This document shows positions 60,614 to 64,000 of a stretch of DNA of 64,000 bases, in pieces. The DNA lies in contig CAJULY010000006.1 in assembly GCA_910587185.1 (NCBI GenBank), positions 62,001 through 126,000 of the forward strand, written 5' to 3'. The translations under genes and the position numbers were made by a program. The DNA is from an uncultured Muribaculaceae bacterium (GTDB taxonomy: Bacteria; Bacteroidota; Bacteroidia; Bacteroidales; Muribaculaceae). Under the pieces are notes generated by a model that was not told where the DNA came from, did no database searches, and saw only the letters and a program-made list of their open reading frames with translations. Position 1 is the stretch's first letter, and each line of letters starts with the position of its first letter.

Positions 60614-61789
60614 TTAGAGTTGTGGATGGGATATTTTGGATGCTGCCACTCGACGTGCTTCAGCATTCGTGGCAACGTATTCATCATAAGAAGGTTTTTC
60701 TATGAAAGTGATGTTTTCAAGAGTGTGAATGATGATTTCAGGTATCTGGGTGAAACGTATGAGACCCTTTAGAAATGCATCTACGGCAATCTCGTTAGCT
60801 GCGTTTATGACACACGCTGTGTTGCCGCCTCTTTCGAGCGCGTGGCGCGCGAGACCAAGGCAGGGGAAGCGGTCATAATCGGGCGCTTCGAAAGTCAGGG
60901 ACGCATAGTCGGTAATATTCAGGCACGGCTCGTCGGAGAGTAATCTTTGCGCTCCCGCAAGCGCATAGCGGATCGGGAGATGCATGTCGGGGAGGCCGAG
61001 CTGGGCTTTGACGGCTCCGTCGCGGAACTGCACCATTGAATGGACAATGGATTGGGGATGGACCACCGCTTCTATTCGTTCCGGTTCTATACCGAACAGC
61101 CAGCGCGCCTCGATGATTTCGAACGCTTTGTTCATCATGGAAGCGGAATCTATTGTTATTTTCGCCCCCATATTCCAGTTGGGATGTCGGAGAGCATCGC
61201 TGGCCGAGACGGTTTCAAGATCCTTTTTTGAGTATTTTCTGAATGGACCGCCCGAAGCCGTTATGATAAGTTTGGAGACACTCTCTTTATCCTCTCCGGC
61301 CAGACACTGGTAAATGGCGGAATGTTCTGAATCGACCGGTATGATTTTAGATGTGGAATGAGACAGCATTTCCGTGATCATCTCTCCGGCAACCACAAGG
61401 GTCTCCTTGTTGGCGAGGGCTATTTCTTTTCCCGAGGAAATGGCTGCGATTGTCGGTGCGAGACCGCTGTAGCCCACCGTTGCAGTGACGACCGTGTCAG
61501 CGTCTTCGCGAGCGGCCGCGTGGGTTAGGGCGACGCTGCCCGATGCGACTTCTATTCCATGGGGGGAGAGGGCATCACGAACCTTGCCATAGAGAGCGTC
61601 ATCGCCTATGACTGCAAGATTCGGCCTGAATCGGAGGGATTGCTCAATGAGGAGGGGGGCGTTGCGGTGAGCGGTAAGTACAGTCGCTTTGAACATGTCA
61701 GGATAGGCTGCTATGGTGTCAAGCGTCTGGGTGCCTATGCTGCCCGTGCTTCCTATTATTGCTATTCGTTTGGGTTGTGTCACTTTCAA
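60614..61789 (-). CDS. dxr: 1-deoxy-D-xylulose 5-phosphate reductoisomerase
   Basis: A 391-residue NADPH-dependent enzyme making MEP from DXP, the second step of the MEP isoprenoid pathway (ispD at 36.7 kb is the third). IAIIGSTGSIGTQTLDTI (NADPH loop, about 8-25), SSGKEIALANKETLVVAG (about 118), IIPVDSEHSAIYQCL (metal-binding Asp/Glu; about 150), GPFRKYSKKDL, MMNKAFEIIEARWLF and HPQSIVHSMVQFRDG are all there. First gene of the six-gene operon to 54824. Confidence 0.97.
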   Translation of the reverse strand: MKVTQPKRIAIIGSTGSIGTQTLDTIAAYPDMFKATVLTAHRNAPLLIEQSLRFRPNLAVIGDDALYGKVRDALSPHGIEVASGSVALTHAAAREDADTVVTATVGYSGLAPTIAAISSGKEIALANKETLVVAGEMITEMLSHSTSKIIPVDSEHSAIYQCLAGEDKESVSKLIITASGGPFRKYSKKDLETVSASDALRHPNWNMGAKITIDSASMMNKAFEIIEARWLFGIEPERIEAVVHPQSIVHSMVQFRDGAVKAQLGLPDMHLPIRYALAGAQRLLSDEPCLNITDYASLTFEAPDYDRFPCLGLARHALERGGNTACVINAANEIAVDAFLKGLIRFTQIPEIIIHTLENITFIEKPSYDEYVATNAEARRVAASKISHPQL

Positions 61790-61805
61790 ATGGTAAAAAT
61801 ACGTG

Positions 61806-61813
61806 CAAAGATA
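61806..61813 (-). promoter_or_regulatory. -7 box of the dxr operon
   Basis: TATCTTTG on the minus strand, 17 nt before the dxr ATG. No matching -33 box was seen. Confidence 0.55.
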
Positions 61814-62027
61814 AGAATTTTAAAGCGAAAAAACATTATTTAAGGTGTCATCTTAAATATAGTTTTGAGTTTTTGCAAAAATAATTAAAAAAAATATCAG
61901 ATAGCCAAAACAAAAAAATAAAGCCTGATGTTATAAAGTCACAAAGAGACAGAAAAAAGATTCTAAAATCCGTTTCTAATAGTAAAAAATAAAAATTAAT
62001 TGTTGTATATTTTAAAATTAAGAGAGA

Positions 62028-63233
62028 ATGAAACCTAAATTTTTATTGACAGCTTTTGCTTGCGCAGGAACGCTCTTCGCAGCAACTAATGCAAACGCAC
62101 AGGAAACAGTGATCGTTGAGCAAGAAACCGTCAGCCTGGTAAATCAGGTGGAGTGCAAGACCCATTATGCCTCGTCATGGCGCGACAACTGGTTCATTCA
62201 GTTAGGTGCCGGCGTACAGTCTCCGTTTGTGGACAAATACATGCCCGGTGACAAGCACACCCGCAAGGTCTCACCCGTATATAATATCGGTTTCGGACAT
62301 TGGTTCAGTCCTTATCTGGGCTTCCGTATTTCCGGTATGTACGGTAAGATGCGCTGGGGTTATGAAAAATACAACAAGGCAAATATGGCTACCGCAAATG
62401 CCGACCTTATGTGGGACATGACCTCTTCGATCTGCGGCGTTAATCCTAATCGTGTTTTCTCGGTAATACCATTTGTCGGTGTCGGCGGTACATATACATG
62501 GGATTTCAAATATCCGATGTTGGGCAACACGCAAACCCAGGAAGGCTACACCAAGACCAAGGAATGGACGCTTCCCGTTTCAGCCGGTATTCAGTTCCGT
62601 ATCCGTCTCTGCAAGTATGTTGATTTCTTCGCAGAAGCTCGCGCTCAGTTCTATGGCGATAACTTCAACGCTTTTGTAGGCGGTGATCCTATCGAAGCTA
62701 ACCTTACCGCAATCGGCGGTCTCAGCTTCAACATCGGCGGACGTAACTTCGAAGCATACAATCCCTGCGATTATCTCGGATATATAAATGATCTCAACGG
62801 TCAGGTCAATGATCTCCGCGGACGTCTCGCCTCGACAGAAGCCGCACTTGCAGCAGCCAATGCTCAGCTCCCGTGCCCCGAAGTGACCGAAACAACCGTT
62901 CAGGTTCAGACCCCGATGCTCGCTACCGTAAGATTCAAGATCAATTCGGCCAAGATTTCTTCTGAAGAAGCAGTGAATGTATATAACGTGGCACAGTGGA
63001 TGAAGGCTAATCCCGATGCAAACGTAGTGATTGACGGATATGCAGACCGCGACACCGGTACAGCCGCTTACAATCAGGAACTCTCTGAACGTCGCGCCAA
63101 AGCAGTCTATGACGCTCTCGTAAACGATTACGGAATCAGCGCATCACGTCTTTCGACCAATGCTTACGGAAGCTCTACTCAGCCCTATCCCGAAAACAAC
63201 TGGAACCGCATCGTAATCTTCACCCAGCCGTAA
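62028..63233 (+). CDS. OmpA family outer-membrane protein
   Basis: A 401-residue protein: signal peptide (MKPKFLLTAFACAGTLFAATNANA), an N-terminal transmembrane beta barrel (about 40-245: WFIQLGAGVQSPFVDKYM, GFGHWFSPYLGFRISGMYGKM, VPFVGVGGTYTWDF, AGIQFRIRLCKYVDFFAEARAQF), a short coiled linker (LNGQVNDLRGRLASTEAALAAANAQ, about 255-285) and a C-terminal OmpA/MotB peptidoglycan-binding domain (about 300-400: ANVVIDGYADRDTGTAAYNQELSERRAKAV). An abundant structural protein tying outer membrane to wall. A 240-bp AT-rich leader precedes it, but no consensus promoter was found. Confidence 0.94.
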   Translation: MKPKFLLTAFACAGTLFAATNANAQETVIVEQETVSLVNQVECKTHYASSWRDNWFIQLGAGVQSPFVDKYMPGDKHTRKVSPVYNIGFGHWFSPYLGFRISGMYGKMRWGYEKYNKANMATANADLMWDMTSSICGVNPNRVFSVIPFVGVGGTYTWDFKYPMLGNTQTQEGYTKTKEWTLPVSAGIQFRIRLCKYVDFFAEARAQFYGDNFNAFVGGDPIEANLTAIGGLSFNIGGRNFEAYNPCDYLGYINDLNGQVNDLRGRLASTEAALAAANAQLPCPEVTETTVQVQTPMLATVRFKINSAKISSEEAVNVYNVAQWMKANPDANVVIDGYADRDTGTAAYNQELSERRAKAVYDALVNDYGISASRLSTNAYGSSTQPYPENNWNRIVIFTQP

Positions 63234-63299
63234 GATTGACGTAAAGTAAAATAAGGAATAATAAGGCAATAACAGAATAATCAATTAGAAACCTAACCG

Positions 63300-63334
63300 C
63301 CGCGGGCTCCCGATCAAAGGGGCCCGCGGTTTAT
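63300..63334 (+). terminator. Terminator of the OmpA-family gene
   Basis: Stem CCGCGGGC / GCCCGCGG (8 bp, GC-rich) with a 14-nt loop, then TTTATT; 67 bp after the stop. Confidence 0.85.
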
Positions 63335-63364
63335 TCGTGTCCTGACATTGACAGACTATTATAA

Positions 63365-63405
63365 GAACTGATTTAAACTTATTGCAAAATGTTAATTCAG
63401 AACTG
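63365..63405 (-). repeat. 35-bp-period repeat, copy C (inverted-repeat left arm)
   Basis: Plus strand GAACTGATT at 63365 recurs at 63400, a 35-bp period. The outer 24 bp (63365-63388) are the exact reverse complement of 63535-63558. On the minus strand the block is the same as copy A at 53.7 kb. Confidence 0.85.
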
Positions 63406-63529
63406 ATTGAGACTTTCGGCTTTACCCTTTCGGCATGATTCCGGCCGCTTTCTTCCCTTTTTTCAATCACAATGGAACCCCATTGCTCTTTCAAAAAGGT
63501 CGAAATCATCTCGGAATCATACTCGAAAT

Positions 63530-63560
63530 GTTAATTTGCAATAAGTTTAAATCAGTTCAT
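63530..63560 (+). repeat. 35-bp-period repeat, copy B (inverted-repeat right arm)
   Basis: The core TTTGCAATAAGTTTAAATC plus AGTTC (63535-63558) equals copies A and C; inward (left) the match breaks through a 3-bp deletion (GTTAATTTGC against TTAACATTTTGC). Confidence 0.85.
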
Positions 63561-63583
63561 ATAATTAAATTCTCCGGGATACA

Positions 63584-63618
63584 AAAAAGAGCCCATGGCC
63601 GGATGGCGGACATGGGCT
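63584..63618 (-). terminator. Orphan hairpin with minus-strand T-tract
   Basis: Stem AGCCCATG / CATGGGCT around a 13-nt loop, with CTTTTTTG on the minus strand. No minus-strand gene lies upstream of it in this gap, so what it would terminate is unclear. Confidence 0.55.
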
Positions 63619-63701
63619 GAGAAGGTTATCGATAAAAGGGGTATGGCTTTTTAATAACGCCAACAAAATGCCTTCTCTTTGACATATAAACATTGTCGGA
63701 T

Positions 63702-63720
63702 ATCTTTTGGTTCAAAAGAT
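63702..63720. promoter_or_regulatory. Palindrome upstream of manA
   Basis: ATCTTTTG-GTT-CAAAAGAT, 8-bp perfect arms. It ends 10 bp before the manA -33 box, so it could be an operator or a short hairpin. Confidence 0.4.
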
Positions 63721-63729
63721 TTGAAAAAA

Positions 63730-63760
63730 TTGCAAGTTTGGAATAAAAAAAGTAATTTTG
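63730..63760 (+). promoter_or_regulatory. Promoter of the mannose-6-phosphate isomerase gene
   Basis: TTGC (63730-63733), 19-bp spacer, TAATTTTG (63753-63760), 48 nt before the ATG at 63808. Confidence 0.7.
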
Positions 63761-63807
63761 TCGGAAATACCTGAGATATTAAAAACATACCTTATAATCA
63801 TAATCTT

Positions 63808-64000
63808 ATGCAGTCAATAGATATTCCGCCGTTGAAGTTTCGTCCCATACTGAAAAGTGTTATTTGGGGCGGTGAGAAAATTGCTCCTTTCAAGGGAATT
63901 GTTACCGAACAGGACCACATTGGCGAGAGCTGGGAGATTTCCGGTGTGCCCGGGAGCCCGTCGATTGTGGCAAATGGTCCAGATGAAGGCAAGACCCTTC
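63808..64000 (+). CDS. manA: Mannose-6-phosphate isomerase, class I, N-terminal part
   Basis: The first 64 codons of a gene running off the window. MQSIDIPPLKFRPILKSVIWGG followed by EKIAPFKGIVTE and IGESWEISGVPGSPSIVANG is the opening of a Bacteroidota type I phosphomannose isomerase (the W-G-G and GESWE-like pair). It interconverts mannose-6-P and fructose-6-P, linking glycolysis to surface mannan/fucose precursors. The zinc-site residues lie further on and are not visible. Confidence 0.85.
   Translation, partial: MQSIDIPPLKFRPILKSVIWGGEKIAPFKGIVTEQDHIGESWEISGVPGSPSIVANGPDEGKTL

Larger units (their letters stand above)
63234..63807. other. Intergenic stretch between ompA-family gene and manA
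   Basis: It holds the ompA terminator (63300-63334), a 24-bp perfect inverted repeat pair (63365-63388 and 63535-63558), an oppositely oriented terminator-like hairpin (63584-63618), a small palindrome (63702-63720) and the manA promoter (63730-63760). Small frames over the repeats (such as 63285-63509 minus and 63435-63620 plus) have no gene-like composition and were not called. Confidence 0.6.

Noticed and set aside
63365..63560. CRISPR array, because of the 35-bp repeat period
   Set aside because: Only about 1.3 repeat units occur per copy, with no unique spacers and no cas genes.

Overview
The window looks like a chromosome segment from a member of the order Bacteroidales, most plausibly the gut family Muribaculaceae; the order is well supported, the family is a guess. 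The signs are the recurring promoter form TTTG/TTGN, about 19 bp, then TAnnTTTG; a primary sigma factor of only about 285 residues; protein families typical of Bacteroidota (GLPGLI, DUF4292, DUF4369/TlpA, head-GIN DUF2807, four-helix-bundle S23-like); many short lipoproteins; and a dipeptidyl peptidase III with the HECLGH zinc motif known from Bacteroides thetaiotaomicron. No rRNA, CRISPR array, transposase or integrase was seen.

Layout. 0-7.5 kb: a truncated ATP-grasp gene, small and membrane proteins, an acyltransferase, an outer-membrane barrel, a two-gene TlpA-like thioredoxin operon and a Skp/OmpH-like lipoprotein. 7.6-9.9 kb: pepD and an N-acetylmuramidase lipoprotein. 9.9-14.4 kb: an operon read leftward, dut, TPR protein, DUF4292 lipoprotein, EnvC-like coiled-coil protein with a degenerate LytM domain. 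14.7-18.3 kb: an AT-richer island of three leftward genes of unknown function, preceded by a 14-bp inverted repeat enclosing a promoter-like box. 18.3-21.2 kb: three GLPGLI paralogues. 21.3-21.5 kb: tRNA-Ser(GCU) and tRNA-Pro(UGG). 21.7-26.4 kb: a GH20 hexosaminidase and a rightward group of YtxH-like, holin-like and unknown small proteins ending in prmA. 26.4-30.8 kb: head-GIN lipoprotein, dicarboxylate symporter family transporter and a NatAB-type ABC exporter. 31-32.8 kb: two complete tandem primary-type sigma factor genes. 33-41.4 kb: M23 peptidase, ndk, and a leftward operon parE-coaD-S41 protease-ispD-recG. 41.5-46.5 kb: four-helix-bundle protein, MATE transporter, prfB with its programmed frameshift, acyl-CoA synthetase. 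46.6-51.4 kb: three glycosyltransferases and a TlpA-like lipoprotein lacking CxxC. 51.5-55.4 kb: class III fructose-bisphosphatase, a DUF5009-type acyltransferase and a GNAT protein. 55.3-61.8 kb: a leftward operon dxr-rseP-rRNA methyltransferase-DPP III-recR-GNAT. 62-64 kb: an OmpA-family protein and the start of a mannose-6-phosphate isomerase gene, separated by 570 bp holding a 24-bp perfect inverted repeat.

Most genes are housekeeping: isoprenoid synthesis (dxr, ispD), nucleotide supply (dut, ndk), DNA maintenance (recG, recR, parE), translation (prfB, prmA, rRNA methyltransferase) and envelope biogenesis (OmpH, OmpA, EnvC, M23, RseP). The features most worth a second look are the three-gene unknown cassette with its possible invertible promoter (14.8-18.2 kb), the 35-bp-period repeat family (53.7 and 63.4-63.6 kb), the tandem sigma factors, the strong SD-dependent prfB frameshift site in a lineage that seldom uses SD initiation, and the glycosyltransferase at 47.66 kb with a GT-B-like remnant at its N-terminus and almost no leader.
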